This document shows, piece after piece, positions 28,411 through 36,551 of a stretch of DNA of 64,000 nt. Positions within the stretch are counted from its first letter, which is position 1, and each line of letters opens with the position of its first letter. Origin of the DNA: Planobispora rosea (GTDB lineage Bacteria > Actinomycetota > Actinomycetes > Streptosporangiales > Streptosporangiaceae); NCBI RefSeq assembly GCF_014648175.1, contig NZ_BMQP01000014.1, forward strand, positions 1 to 64,000, written 5' to 3'. The position numbers and the translations under genes are program-made. The notes under the pieces are model-generated. The model did no database searches. It was not told the DNA's origin and saw nothing but the letters and a program-made list of their open reading frames with translations.

Positions 28411-29714
28411 CCCCCGGAACCCACGGAACCCACGGGGCCCGGCCGGTGCACGCGGCGGTCGCCGAGGCCTGGCGGGCGGCGCGGCCCGGCGCGCCGCCCG
28501 GCCACCTCGACGCCGCCGGCTGCAACGTCCCCAGTGACCAGGTGTTCGACGCCGTCGTCGCGCACCTCCGGCGGGAGCGCGAGGTGGGCGGCTACCGGGC
28601 GGTCGCGGACCTGACCGCGTCCCGGTCCGCGCTGGCCTCCCTGGTCGGCGCGGGCGCGCGGGACGTCGCCTTCCTGGAGAGCGGGACGGCGGCGATGGCG
28701 GCGCTGCTGGGCGGGTGGCGGCTCCCTCCGGGCAGCCGGGTCGGGTTCACCCGCGCCGAGTACGGCAGCACGCTCATGCTCCTGCACCGCCTGGCGCGGG
28801 AGCGCGGCTGGCGGCTGGTCGAGGTCCCGGTGGACGACGACTCCCGCGTCGACCCGGGCGGGCTGAGGTCCGTACTGGCCGGCGGGCTGGACCTGCTGAC
28901 CGTCCCGCACATCGCCTCGCACCGGGGCGTCGTCCAGCCCGCGCGGACGATCGGGCGGCTGTGCCGTGAGGCCGGCGTGCCGCTGGTCCTGGACGTGTGC
29001 CAGTCCATCGGGCACGTGGACACCGGCGGCGTCGGCGCCGCCGCCTACGTCGGGACGTCCCGCAAGTGGCTCGCCGGGCCGCGCGGGGCCGGCTTCCTGA
29101 TCGTCCCCGGTCTCGCCGGAGACGGTCAGGAGTCCGGCGGAGCCCGGAACGGCCGCGGGGACGGCGGGACCGGGCACGACCGGGAGCCCGGCGGAACAGG
29201 ACGCCGCTGGGAGATGGACGCCGCGGCGCCCGCGCTCGGCGGCCACGTCTGGGCGCGGGGAGAGCCCTCGCCCCTGCCGGGCGCGGCCCGTTACGAGACC
29301 GCCGAGGGGTCGATGGCCGCGCGGTCCGGCCTCGGCGTCGCCGTACGGGAGCACCACGCGCTCGGTCCCGCCGCGGTCCGCGCCTGCCTGGCGGAGCTGG
29401 GCGTCACGGCGCGCCGTCTCCTCGACGGCGCCGGCGGCTGGCGTGCGGCCGAACCGCTCGGCGAGCCCTGCGCCGTCGTCACGCTCAGGCCCCCGCCGGG
29501 CGCGGATCCCGCGGCGGCCGTCGTGGACGCCGCCTCCCGGGCCGCGGAGGCGTCCCTGCTCGTGGGCACCGTACCGGTCGGCAGAGCCCCGCTGGACATG
29601 CGGACCCCCGTGCTCCGCGTCTCCCCCTTCCCCGGAACGCCCGTGGAGACCCTCCACGCCCTGGCGCGTCTCCTCTCCGGAGCCCGTCGCACGAACCTGG
29701 GCAGACCTGGCTAG
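28407..29714 (+). CDS. egtE: EgtE, hercynylcysteine sulfoxide lyase
   Basis: 435 residues, a PLP-dependent class V aminotransferase fold. Substrate-site elements include [34 protein letters not shown] and [13 protein letters not shown]; the PLP Lys is K220 in [12 protein letters not shown]. EgtE cleaves the C-S bond to give ergothioneine. A Gly/Arg/Asp-rich insert of about 30 residues (from [13 protein letters not shown]) follows the PLP Lys and is unusual. It ends the operon. Confidence 0.92.
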   Translation: MTPGTHGTHGARPVHAAVAEAWRAARPGAPPGHLDAAGCNVPSDQVFDAVVAHLRREREVGGYRAVADLTASRSALASLVGAGARDVAFLESGTAAMAALLGGWRLPPGSRVGFTRAEYGSTLMLLHRLARERGWRLVEVPVDDDSRVDPGGLRSVLAGGLDLLTVPHIASHRGVVQPARTIGRLCREAGVPLVLDVCQSIGHVDTGGVGAAAYVGTSRKWLAGPRGAGFLIVPGLAGDGQESGGARNGRGDGGTGHDREPGGTGRRWEMDAAAPALGGHVWARGEPSPLPGAARYETAEGSMAARSGLGVAVREHHALGPAAVRACLAELGVTARRLLDGAGGWRAAEPLGEPCAVVTLRPPPGADPAAAVVDAASRAAEASLLVGTVPVGRAPLDMRTPVLRVSPFPGTPVETLHALARLLSGARRTNLGRPG

Positions 29715-29789
29715 ACGACCTCGAACCCCCGGGGCGAGACGGGGCGGGTGGCGCGGTGATCGGCGGCCTCCCGGCAGACCGGCCGCGGG

Positions 29790-30785
29790 TCAGCGGCGGG
29801 CGGCGCCGGAGTCGCGGGCGACCATCAGCGAGGCGGTGTCCACCGCCTCGAAGTCGGAGCCGCGCAGGTTGCCCAGTCTGCGGAGCTGGTCGTTGTCCCA
29901 GCGGCTGTCCGGGGTTCCGCTGATGTACCAGGCGGAGCCGTTGTCGGCCACGATGAGACCGTACTTCTTCATCGCCTCGGCGATCACCCGGGCCTGGGGC
30001 GGCAGCCCGCTGATGTCCACGCCGGGCTTCAGGCGCAGGCGCAGTCCCATGGGCGGCAGCGCGGCGTCGGCGGAGTCCGAGGCGAAGTGGCGCGCGGGCC
30101 AGAGGTATTTGCGCTGACTGCGCGGTACGGTGACGCGGACGGCGTGATCGATGCGCCCGGCCGCGACCTCCTCGTAGCGCACCAGGCCGGGGGCGACCGG
30201 CAGGCCGGCGGCGTCGGCGGAGGTCCATCCGGCCGGGCGCAACTTGTTGGAGTTCAGGTCGAACACCGCTCCCGACCCCGCCTTCCAGCCCTTTCCGGAG
30301 GGATAGGCCGAGTACAGCTCGTAGAGCTTGCACGCGCCGGTGTCGACGACCAGCACGTGGCGGTCGCCGTCACCGGAGGGACCGCCCTCGATCGCGGCGC
30401 CACGCGGGACCGGGTAGGGGCCGGGGTCGCTCTCGGAGCGGTATTCGAAGGAGACGGGGACCCCGGGCTGGCCCGGCTTGACGTAGGTGATGGGGATGCC
30501 GATGGGGGCGCCCTCCCACAGGCCGGAGCCGAAGTCGGCCTTGACCTTCCTGGAGGCGCCGATGCTCGACACGTAGGCCCGGCTGGACGCGTGCGCCGGC
30601 AGCCGGGAGACGTCGGAGTGCCAGACGTTGTCGGCGGGCAGGTTGGGGCATCCGCCCAGCGAGCCGGGGGCCGGAGCCGTACGCTGCGCTCCCGCGGCCG
30701 GTGACGCCGTCACCACGGGTGCCGCCCCGAGCGACAGGACGGTGAGCAGGACCGATAGGCGACGGCCTGCGGATCTGTTTTTCAT
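29790..30785 (-). CDS. Secreted protein of unknown function
   Basis: 331 residues from ATG 30785, with a signal peptide (RRLSVLLTVLSLGAAPVVTA) and a mature part beginning GCPNLPADNVWHSDVSRLP. Recognisable features are a GACKLYELYSAYP segment and a C-terminal MKKYGLIVADNGSAWYISGTPD. Two cysteines are in the mature protein (GGCPNLP and TGACKL), possibly a disulfide. I do not recognise the family; the even polar pattern suggests a compact beta-rich extracellular protein. Convergent with egtE. Confidence 0.7.
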   Translation of the reverse strand: MKNRSAGRRLSVLLTVLSLGAAPVVTASPAAGAQRTAPAPGSLGGCPNLPADNVWHSDVSRLPAHASSRAYVSSIGASRKVKADFGSGLWEGAPIGIPITYVKPGQPGVPVSFEYRSESDPGPYPVPRGAAIEGGPSGDGDRHVLVVDTGACKLYELYSAYPSGKGWKAGSGAVFDLNSNKLRPAGWTSADAAGLPVAPGLVRYEEVAAGRIDHAVRVTVPRSQRKYLWPARHFASDSADAALPPMGLRLRLKPGVDISGLPPQARVIAEAMKKYGLIVADNGSAWYISGTPDSRWDNDQLRRLGNLRGSDFEAVDTASLMVARDSGAARR

Positions 30786-30870
30786 GGCGGCAGAGCCTGC
30801 AGGAACTCTCGGAAAAACGTCAACCCGTATATCCCTGTTTAGTACGTTCCAAACCCCGCAAAGAGCAGTC

Positions 30871-30932
30871 TTGACGCAGGTCAGAAGCGAGTGAGAAAAT
30901 CTTGATGGCTCAGTGGATGAGCCACTCATCCA
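30871..30932 (+). promoter_or_regulatory. Promoter and overlapping dyads of the GntR gene
   Basis: TTGACG (30871-30876) and GAAAAT (30895-30900), 18 bases apart, form a promoter candidate. Right after it are two overlapping dyads: TGGCTCA (30906-30912) with TGAGCCA (30918-30924), and TGGATGAG (30914-30921) with CTCATCCA (30925-30932) around a 3-base centre. The second is a perfect 19-base palindrome. It lies between the -10 element and the start at 30949, the normal place for self-repression by a GntR regulator. Confidence 0.6.
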
Positions 30933-30948
30933 GCAAAGGGAACACCTT

Positions 30949-31638
30949 GTGATCATCGCCCGGGACACCCTGGTGGACGCACTCGTCGCGCGCCTGCGCG
31001 ACGACGTGCTGAGCGGGCGCTACCCGCCCGGCGCCTACCTGCCCTCCGAGCGGGAGCTCGCCGCGGAGTACGGCGTGACGCGCACCAGCCTCAAGCACGC
31101 CCTCTCCCGGCTCGGCCAGCTCGGTCTGGTCGAGACCAAGCACGGCGTGGGCACCCGGGTGCTCGACTACCTGAGCTCCGGCGGACCGGAGCTGCTGCCC
31201 ATGCTCGTCGTCGCGAACGGACCGGACTGGCTGGAGGAGATCTTCCAGACGCGGCGCGAGATCGGTGCCCTGGTCTACGCCCACGCCGCCCGGCGGCGGC
31301 GCCCCGAGCACTGCGCCGACCTGCGGACGCTCCACGGAGCGGTGGCCGCCGCGGAGACGGCCGACGACGCGCAGCTCGCCGAGTGCGAGATCCACCGGGT
31401 CCTGGCCGCCGCCTCGGGCAACCGCGTCTACGGCTTCCTGGTCAACTCGCTGCTCAACGCCTACCTGCCGGTGCGGCAGCTGCTCATCGCCCCGTTCCGC
31501 GACCCCGGGCGGGCGGCCGAGAGGCTCACGCCGCTGATCGACGCGGTCTGCGCGGGGGAGGCCGAGGAGGCCCACGCGGCGGCGACCCGCTATCTGGCCG
31601 AGACCGAGCGCCTCATGCTGGGAGGTGAGGACCGCTGA
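30949..31638 (+). CDS. GntR/FadR-subfamily transcriptional regulator
   Basis: 229 residues from GTG 30949 with AAAGGG 8-13 bases upstream; GTG 30913 would put the operator inside the gene. The N-terminal winged helix has DVLSGRYPPGAYLPSERELA and YGVTRTSLKHALSRLGQLGLVE; the C-terminal helical domain (from about 85) contains EIHRVLAAASGN and belongs to the FadR/FCD group, which binds small organic acids through a metal. It starts an apparent operon with the lipocalin-like and GMC genes. Confidence 0.85.
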   Translation: MIIARDTLVDALVARLRDDVLSGRYPPGAYLPSERELAAEYGVTRTSLKHALSRLGQLGLVETKHGVGTRVLDYLSSGGPELLPMLVVANGPDWLEEIFQTRREIGALVYAHAARRRRPEHCADLRTLHGAVAAAETADDAQLAECEIHRVLAAASGNRVYGFLVNSLLNAYLPVRQLLIAPFRDPGRAAERLTPLIDAVCAGEAEEAHAAATRYLAETERLMLGGEDR

Positions 31639-31655
31639 CCCGCTTCCACGAGACG

Positions 31656-33002
31656 ATGACCGGCACGACCCGCGACGGCCGGCCGATCCTGCTGCGCCTC
31701 GACGCGGTCGTCGACGGCCCGCTCGTCCCCTGGGGCGAGGTCACGGCCCGCGCCTCGGGCCGGCTCACGGTCGGCGGGCTCGCCGACGACGTCCCGGTCA
31801 CCGGAACGATCGAGATCGCTCCCCTGACCCGGCGGCGCATCCGCTACCGGCTCTCCTCCGGGGACCATCGGCTGGACGGCTGGAAGTCGATCGATCCGCG
31901 CCGGCCCGTCCGGTCCATGACGACGCTGCCGGTGACGATCAGTTCCGCCTCCGGGCAGATCGCGGCCGAGGGCGTGCTCCGCTTCGACCTGCGCCGCGAC
32001 CTCCTGCCGTTCCTCGGCGGCCTCCGGCCCGGAGGCGACGCCGGGCCCGACCCGCTGGCCTCCCGGTGGCGGGGCCGGCCGGGACGGCTGGAGGTCTGGT
32101 ACAGCACGCTGAGCGATCCCGTCTCGGGCGCCGGCGTGTGGATCCACCACGAGCTCGTGGCCCCCGCCGACGGATCGCCCGCCTACACGCACGGCTGGGC
32201 CGCCGTCTTCCCCGCCGACGGCCCGCCGGTCCTCGGGCGGTTCGGCCCGGACCCGCTGCGGCCCGGCGCGCACCCGTTCTCCGCCGGGGAGGTGACGATG
32301 GGCCCCGCCACGCTGACGGGCCGGGCGGGCGACCTCGGCTGGCGGCTGACCCGAAGCGGCGGCGGAGACGTCCTGTACACCTTCCCCGCCTGGGCGTGGC
32401 GGCGGGAGATCCTGCCCGCCGCGCAGATCGTGACGGCGCCCGCCGCCCGTTTCACCGGCACCGTCTCCTACGGCGGGCGCCGTCTGGACCTGGACGGCGC
32501 CCCCGGCGCGACCGCCCGCATCTACGGGCACGGCAACGCCCGCACCTGGGGCTGGCTCCACGCCGACCTCGGCGGCGGTGACGTCCTGGAGATCGTCGCC
32601 GCCGTGTCCACCCGGCCGGGCCTGAACCGGCTCAGGCCGCTGCCGCTGCTCCGGCTGCGGGTGGACGGCCGGGACTGGCCGGCGGGCGACCCCCTGCTGA
32701 ACGCCGCGCGCTTCACCGCGCGGCTGGGCCTGCCGCACTGGTCGGTGCGCGGCCGCGTCGGCGACCGCCGGATCTCGGTCACGGTCACCCTGCCGCCCGG
32801 ACAGACGCTCGCCGTCGACTACGCCGACCCCGACGGGGCTCCCGCGGTGTGCCACAACAGCGAGCGGGCGAGCGCGACGGTCGTCGTCGAGACCAGGGCG
32901 GGCGGGCGCTGGCGCCGCGAACGCGAGTGGCGGCTCGACGGCACCGCCCATGCCGAGATCGGGTCGCGTGACGCCGGGGCCGTCCGGCGGAGCCCTCCGT
33001 GA
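31656..33002 (+). CDS. Protein with GMC-associated N-terminal domain and CrtC/lipocalin-like C-terminal domain
   Basis: 448 residues from ATG 31656, 17 bases after the GntR stop; the start is uncertain because an in-frame FHE segment lies just upstream (LTRFHETMTGTT) without an ATG or GTG. The N-terminal part (TARASGRLTVGGLADDVPVT, YRLSSGDHRLDGWKSID) resembles a domain that in other actinomycetes is fused to GMC oxidases. The C-terminal part has GHGNARTWGWLHADL, the GHGyaDHnWG-like signature of CrtC/AttH-type carotenoid or lipid hydratase folds. A GMC oxidoreductase follows with a GTGA overlap. Function unknown; probably a lipid or sterol enzyme partner. Confidence 0.6.
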   Translation: MTGTTRDGRPILLRLDAVVDGPLVPWGEVTARASGRLTVGGLADDVPVTGTIEIAPLTRRRIRYRLSSGDHRLDGWKSIDPRRPVRSMTTLPVTISSASGQIAAEGVLRFDLRRDLLPFLGGLRPGGDAGPDPLASRWRGRPGRLEVWYSTLSDPVSGAGVWIHHELVAPADGSPAYTHGWAAVFPADGPPVLGRFGPDPLRPGAHPFSAGEVTMGPATLTGRAGDLGWRLTRSGGGDVLYTFPAWAWRREILPAAQIVTAPAARFTGTVSYGGRRLDLDGAPGATARIYGHGNARTWGWLHADLGGGDVLEIVAAVSTRPGLNRLRPLPLLRLRVDGRDWPAGDPLLNAARFTARLGLPHWSVRGRVGDRRISVTVTLPPGQTLAVDYADPDGAPAVCHNSERASATVVVETRAGGRWRREREWRLDGTAHAEIGSRDAGAVRRSPP

Positions 33003-34939
33003 CCCCCGCGCCCCCTGGCCCAGCGTCGGGAAGGGGACCGGACCGGCATCGTGACTCCTGCCCCTGCCACGGTGTCGGTCCGGTCCCCTTCCCGACGCGC
33101 TCCGCGATCGGGGCCGCGGTCGGCGCCGTGCTGGGCGTCGAGGACCCGGCCGAGGCGGAACGGGTCGCGGCCCGCCTGCGCGCATTGCTTACGAGACTGC
33201 CATGGGCGGCGCGGGCGGGGTTCCACGCCGGTATCGGCGTGCTGGAGGCGACGTCCTGGCTGGTGGGGGGCGGACCGCTGGCCGGTCTCGGCCCGCAGCG
33301 GTGCGACGCGGTGGTGCGGGCGGTGGCGGCCCGCGCCGAGCCGGTGGCCTTCGCCCTGAAAACAATGATGATCATGGCGCGGTCCGCGGACCGCTGGGTC
33401 CCGGAGCCCGGGGAGACGTCCCGCGACCCCTGGCTGGACTGCGTCCCGGTGACGGAGTGGCCGCGCCGCTCGACCGCCGACGCGGTGGTCGTCGGCTCCG
33501 GGGCGGGAGGTGCCGTGGTGGCACTCGAACTGGCCCGGCGGGGACTCCGGACGGTCGTGGTCGAGGAGGGCCGCCGCTTCACCACGGCCGACTTCCGGGG
33601 AAGGCCGCCGGTGGAGCGCTTCACCGAGCTGTACCGCGACGGCGGGGCGACGGTCGCCCTCGGCCGTCGCCCCGTGCTGCTCCCCACGGCCTGCGGTGTC
33701 GGAGGCACGACCCTGGTCAACTCGGGTACCTGTTACCGCACGCCGGAGGCCGTGCAGGACGACTGGCGCCGGCGGTGGGGGCTGCCGTGGGACCTGGACC
33801 CCCTGCTCGACGAAGTCGAGCGCATCCTTCGCGTCGCGCCGCAGCCGCTCGGCGTGCTCGGGCGCAACGGTGAGCTGGCCCTGCTGGGCGCCGCGCGCCT
33901 CGGCTGGCGCGCCGCCCCGCTCCGCCGCAACGCCCCGGGCTGCCGCGGCCGCGGAGAGTGCGTCGCGGGCTGCCCGTCCGGCGCCAAATACGGCGTGCAC
34001 CTGTCGGTCCTGCCCGGCGCATGCGCGGCCGGCGCCCGGATCGTCACCGGCGCCCGCGCCGAGCGCATCCTGGTGGAGCGCGGCCGCGCGGCGGGTGTCG
34101 TCCTGAGCCCGTCCGGCGCGGCGAGCGCCCTCGGAGGCCTGCCGGGCACGGCGCGCACCGTCTGGGGCCTGTCCGGCACGGACCGGACCGAGATCCTCGC
34201 GCCCGTCGTCGTGGTGTGCGCCGGAGCGTTGCAGACACCGCTGCTGCTACGCCGGTCGGGCCTCGGTGACCACCCGCACCTGGGCCGCAACCTGCGCATC
34301 CATCCGGCCGTCAGCGTCGCCGGGGTCTTCGACGAGCCCGTGACGGCGTGGCGCGGCGTCCTGCAGAGCGTCGGGATCGAGGAACTGCACGGCGAGGGCG
34401 TCCTCATCGAGGCGACCGGCGGCCCGCCGGGCCTCAGCTCGTTCGTTCCGCCGGGCGTGGGCCGCGAGCTGCGCTCGGTCGACGGTGACCGGCTGGCCGT
34501 CCTGGGCGCGATGGTGGCCGACGGTCCCCGGGGCAGGGTGTACGGCAGGCGCCGGGCCCTGCTCCGCTACGACCTGGGTCCCGCCGAGGCGATCCGTCTC
34601 CGCCGGGCCATCGCGGCCATGGCGGAGGTGCTGTTCGCCGCGGGCGCCCGCGAGGTGCTCACCGGCCTGCCGGGGCGGCCGCGGGCGCACTCGGCGGACC
34701 TGCTCGCCGCCGTCCCCCTGGACGGCCTCCACCTCGCCGGCTTCCATCCGACCGGGACCGCCCGGATGGGGGCGCCGGAGGCGGCCTGCCCCGTGGACCC
34801 GGGGGGCCGGCTGCGCGGGGTGCGGGGGGTGTGGGTGGCCGACGCGTCGGTGCTTCCGACCTGCCCGACAGTCAATCCGCAGCTCACCGTCATGGCCATG
34901 GCTCTGGCGATCGCCCGGCGCCTGTCCGGCCGGGCATAG
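32999..34939 (+). CDS. GMC-family FAD-dependent oxidoreductase
   Basis: 646 residues from GTG 32999, which overlaps the previous stop (GTGA). FAD site ADAVVVGSGAGGAVVALELA; GMC signature region TACGVGGTTLVNSGTCYRTP; a cluster with C and GC residues (GCRGRGECVAGCPSGAKYGV), and a C-terminal NPQLTVMAMALAIARRL. This subgroup includes cholesterol oxidase-like enzymes. The first 45 or so residues are coded by the inverted repeat and are Arg/Pro-rich; a start near 33119 or 33128 (GTG) is equally possible. Likely substrate is an alcohol or sterol, inferred from family and partner gene only. Confidence 0.85.
   Translation: MTPAPPGPASGRGPDRHRDSCPCHGVGPVPFPTRSAIGAAVGAVLGVEDPAEAERVAARLRALLTRLPWAARAGFHAGIGVLEATSWLVGGGPLAGLGPQRCDAVVRAVAARAEPVAFALKTMMIMARSADRWVPEPGETSRDPWLDCVPVTEWPRRSTADAVVVGSGAGGAVVALELARRGLRTVVVEEGRRFTTADFRGRPPVERFTELYRDGGATVALGRRPVLLPTACGVGGTTLVNSGTCYRTPEAVQDDWRRRWGLPWDLDPLLDEVERILRVAPQPLGVLGRNGELALLGAARLGWRAAPLRRNAPGCRGRGECVAGCPSGAKYGVHLSVLPGACAAGARIVTGARAERILVERGRAAGVVLSPSGAASALGGLPGTARTVWGLSGTDRTEILAPVVVVCAGALQTPLLLRRSGLGDHPHLGRNLRIHPAVSVAGVFDEPVTAWRGVLQSVGIEELHGEGVLIEATGGPPGLSSFVPPGVGRELRSVDGDRLAVLGAMVADGPRGRVYGRRRALLRYDLGPAEAIRLRRAIAAMAEVLFAAGAREVLTGLPGRPRAHSADLLAAVPLDGLHLAGFHPTGTARMGAPEAACPVDPGGRLRGVRGVWVADASVLPTCPTVNPQLTVMAMALAIARRLSGRA
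33023..33098. promoter_or_regulatory. Perfect 23-bp inverted repeat at the start of the GMC gene
   Basis: The arms 33023-33045 and 33076-33098 are exact reverse complements over 23 bases, begin GCGTCGGGAAGGGGACC on the plus strand, and enclose a 30-base loop. They start 24 bases after GTG 32999, so in that reading they code for residues 9-34 of the GMC protein. The arms would form a very stable RNA stem across the join between the two genes. It is either an attenuator/mRNA-processing element with the true GMC start downstream, or an element fragment inserted in the gene. Confidence 0.75.
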
Positions 34940-34969
34940 GGACGGCCCGGCCGCACCGAGGCGAAGCCG

Positions 34970-35176
34970 GTGACCGCCGTCCTGCATCGGGCTGCCGAGC
35001 TGGTCGGGCTGGACCCCGACGCGTACCTGCGGGGGACGGCGAGCGGGCTGGACCCCCGCCTGCGCGAGGTGGCGCAGGAGTTCGCCGGCCGGGCGGCCTC
35101 GGACAAGGCGCTGCGGGCGATGGGCTACCGGGAGAGCGGGAGCGGGGCCGCGTTCGCCTTCGAGCGCACCCGGTGA
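34970..35176 (+). CDS. Small hypothetical protein
   Basis: 68 residues from GTG 34970, 30 bases after the GMC gene on the same strand. Mostly helical by composition (LHRAAELVGLDPDAYLRG, REVAQEFAGRAASDKALRAM). No family recognised and no strong ribosome site (GAGGCGAAG). It may be the last gene of the GntR-GMC operon. Confidence 0.5.
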   Translation: MTAVLHRAAELVGLDPDAYLRGTASGLDPRLREVAQEFAGRAASDKALRAMGYRESGSGAAFAFERTR

Positions 35177-35235
35177 TCCCTGCGGAGGTGCCGTGACGCG
35201 TTCCGGCCGGACGGACCCGGATGACGAGGCGGTGC

Positions 35236-35847
35236 CTACACGGCGAGGGCGGGGCTGGCGGCCGTTCCCAGCAGGAGCCTGGCCTGCTCCCACAGGTCGT
35301 CCAGGATCTCCGGGTCGTTGCTCAGTTTCGCGAACAGCACCAGCCCTTCCAGCTGCGCCACCAGTGAGCGGGCCGTGCCCGGCCGCGGCGCCGGGATGGC
35401 GCCCTCGCCCGCGGCGTCGTCGAGGGCCGCCTGGACCAGGCCGATCTGCTCGGTGAAGATCTCCTCCAGGCGCTCCTGGACCCGGCTGTCCTGCTGGCTC
35501 AGTTCGAGCGCCAGGTTGGCCAGGAGGCAGCCGTGCACCGCCCCGCCGGACAGCTTGGCCCGGCGCTGCCCCTCCGCCTGCTCGCGGAAGAGCCGTTCCA
35601 GCCGGTCGAGAGCGGGCTCCGGCCCGTTCAGGATGGCGGTCCAGGCCGCCCGCTGCGCCTGCCAGTGGGCGTCGACCACCGCGATCGTCAGGGCCTGCTT
35701 GGACTCGAAGAAGTGATAGAAGCTGCCCTTCCGCACATCGGCGCGCGCGCAGATCTCGGCCACGCCGATGCTGCCGTACCCCCGGCTCAGCATGAGCTCG
35801 CAGGCGGCCTCGAGGAGCCGTTCCCGGGCGGTGCTCGATCGTCCCAT
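35236..35847 (-). CDS. TetR-family transcriptional repressor
   Basis: 203 residues. N-terminal HTH: ARERLLEAACELMLSRGYGS, then IGVAEICARADVRKGSFYHF. The C-terminal domain contains AVHGCLLANLALELSQQD. The stop is TAG at 35236-35238. It is divergent from the WrbA-like flavodoxin gene, and the gap between them contains an exact 12-base-arm dyad. It probably represses itself and the flavodoxin-nitronate pair. Confidence 0.9.
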   Translation of the reverse strand: MGRSSTARERLLEAACELMLSRGYGSIGVAEICARADVRKGSFYHFFESKQALTIAVVDAHWQAQRAAWTAILNGPEPALDRLERLFREQAEGQRRAKLSGGAVHGCLLANLALELSQQDSRVQERLEEIFTEQIGLVQAALDDAAGEGAIPAPRPGTARSLVAQLEGLVLFAKLSNDPEILDDLWEQARLLLGTAASPALAV

Positions 35848-35863
35848 GTCCGAAGTATACGGT

Positions 35864-35893
35864 CGGTCAACTATGATTGGACATAGTTGACCG
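35864..35893. promoter_or_regulatory. TetR operator between divergent genes
   Basis: Exact inverted repeat CGGTCAACTATG (35864-35875) and CATAGTTGACCG (35882-35893) with a 6-base spacer. It lies 16 bases before the TetR start and 46 bases before the flavodoxin start, where it would cover both promoters. The length and symmetry are typical of TetR operators. Confidence 0.75.
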
Positions 35894-35939
35894 GTCGTCT
35901 ATAAGCTCGGTCCGCACCTGCGAACCAGAAAGGGCACCG

Positions 35940-36551
35940 ATGCCTGACTTGATCACTGTCGCCGTCGCCTACCACAGCGGCTACGGCCACACCGCGCGCC
36001 AGGCGCGGGCCGCCGCCGAGGGCGCACGTTCCGTGCCCGGCGTGCTGGCGGAGCTGCACGACGTGACCTCCCTGACCGGCGAGCTGTGGGAGGCGCTGGA
36101 CAGGGCCGAGGCCATCATCTTCGGCTCCCCGACCTACATGGGCAGCCAGTCGGCCGCCTTCCAGTCCTTCGCCGAGGCCAGCGCCAAGGTCTGGGCGGAC
36201 ATGGGCTGGCGAGACAAGATCGCTGCCGGTTTCACCAACTCGGCCGGGGTGAACGGCGACAAGCTCAACACGCTCACCTCCATGGCGCTCCTCGCCGCCC
36301 AGCACGGCATGACCTGGGTGACCCTGGGCCTGCCGCCGGGCTGGCTGTACAGCGCCGACGGCCGAGACGACGATCTCAACCGGCTCGGCGGCTTCCTCGG
36401 CGCGATGGCACAGTCGCCCTCCGACGCGGGCCCCGACATCGCCCCCTCCCCCGCCGACCTGCGTACGGCCGAGCACCTGGGACGCCGGGTCGCGCAGACC
36501 GCGCTCCGGCTCGCCTCCGGCCGCCGCGTCCTCGACGGGGCGGCGGCCTGA
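35940..36551 (+). CDS. WrbA-like flavodoxin / NAD(P)H:quinone oxidoreductase
   Basis: 203 residues. ATG 35940 follows AGAAAGGG. The FMN-binding start is VAVAYHSGYGHTARQARAAA; AIIFGSPTYMGSQSAAFQSF and GFTNSAGVNGDKLNTLTSM are WrbA-type motifs. Such enzymes reduce quinones with two electrons and limit redox cycling. Its stop overlaps the next gene (TGATG), linking it with the nitronate monooxygenase. Confidence 0.88.
   Translation: MPDLITVAVAYHSGYGHTARQARAAAEGARSVPGVLAELHDVTSLTGELWEALDRAEAIIFGSPTYMGSQSAAFQSFAEASAKVWADMGWRDKIAAGFTNSAGVNGDKLNTLTSMALLAAQHGMTWVTLGLPPGWLYSADGRDDDLNRLGGFLGAMAQSPSDAGPDIAPSPADLRTAEHLGRRVAQTALRLASGRRVLDGAAA

Noticed and set aside
30913..30948. Upstream start of the GntR regulator at GTG 30913
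   Set aside because: It would place the perfect palindrome inside the coding sequence and has no ribosome site; GTG 30949 has AAAGGG at proper spacing.
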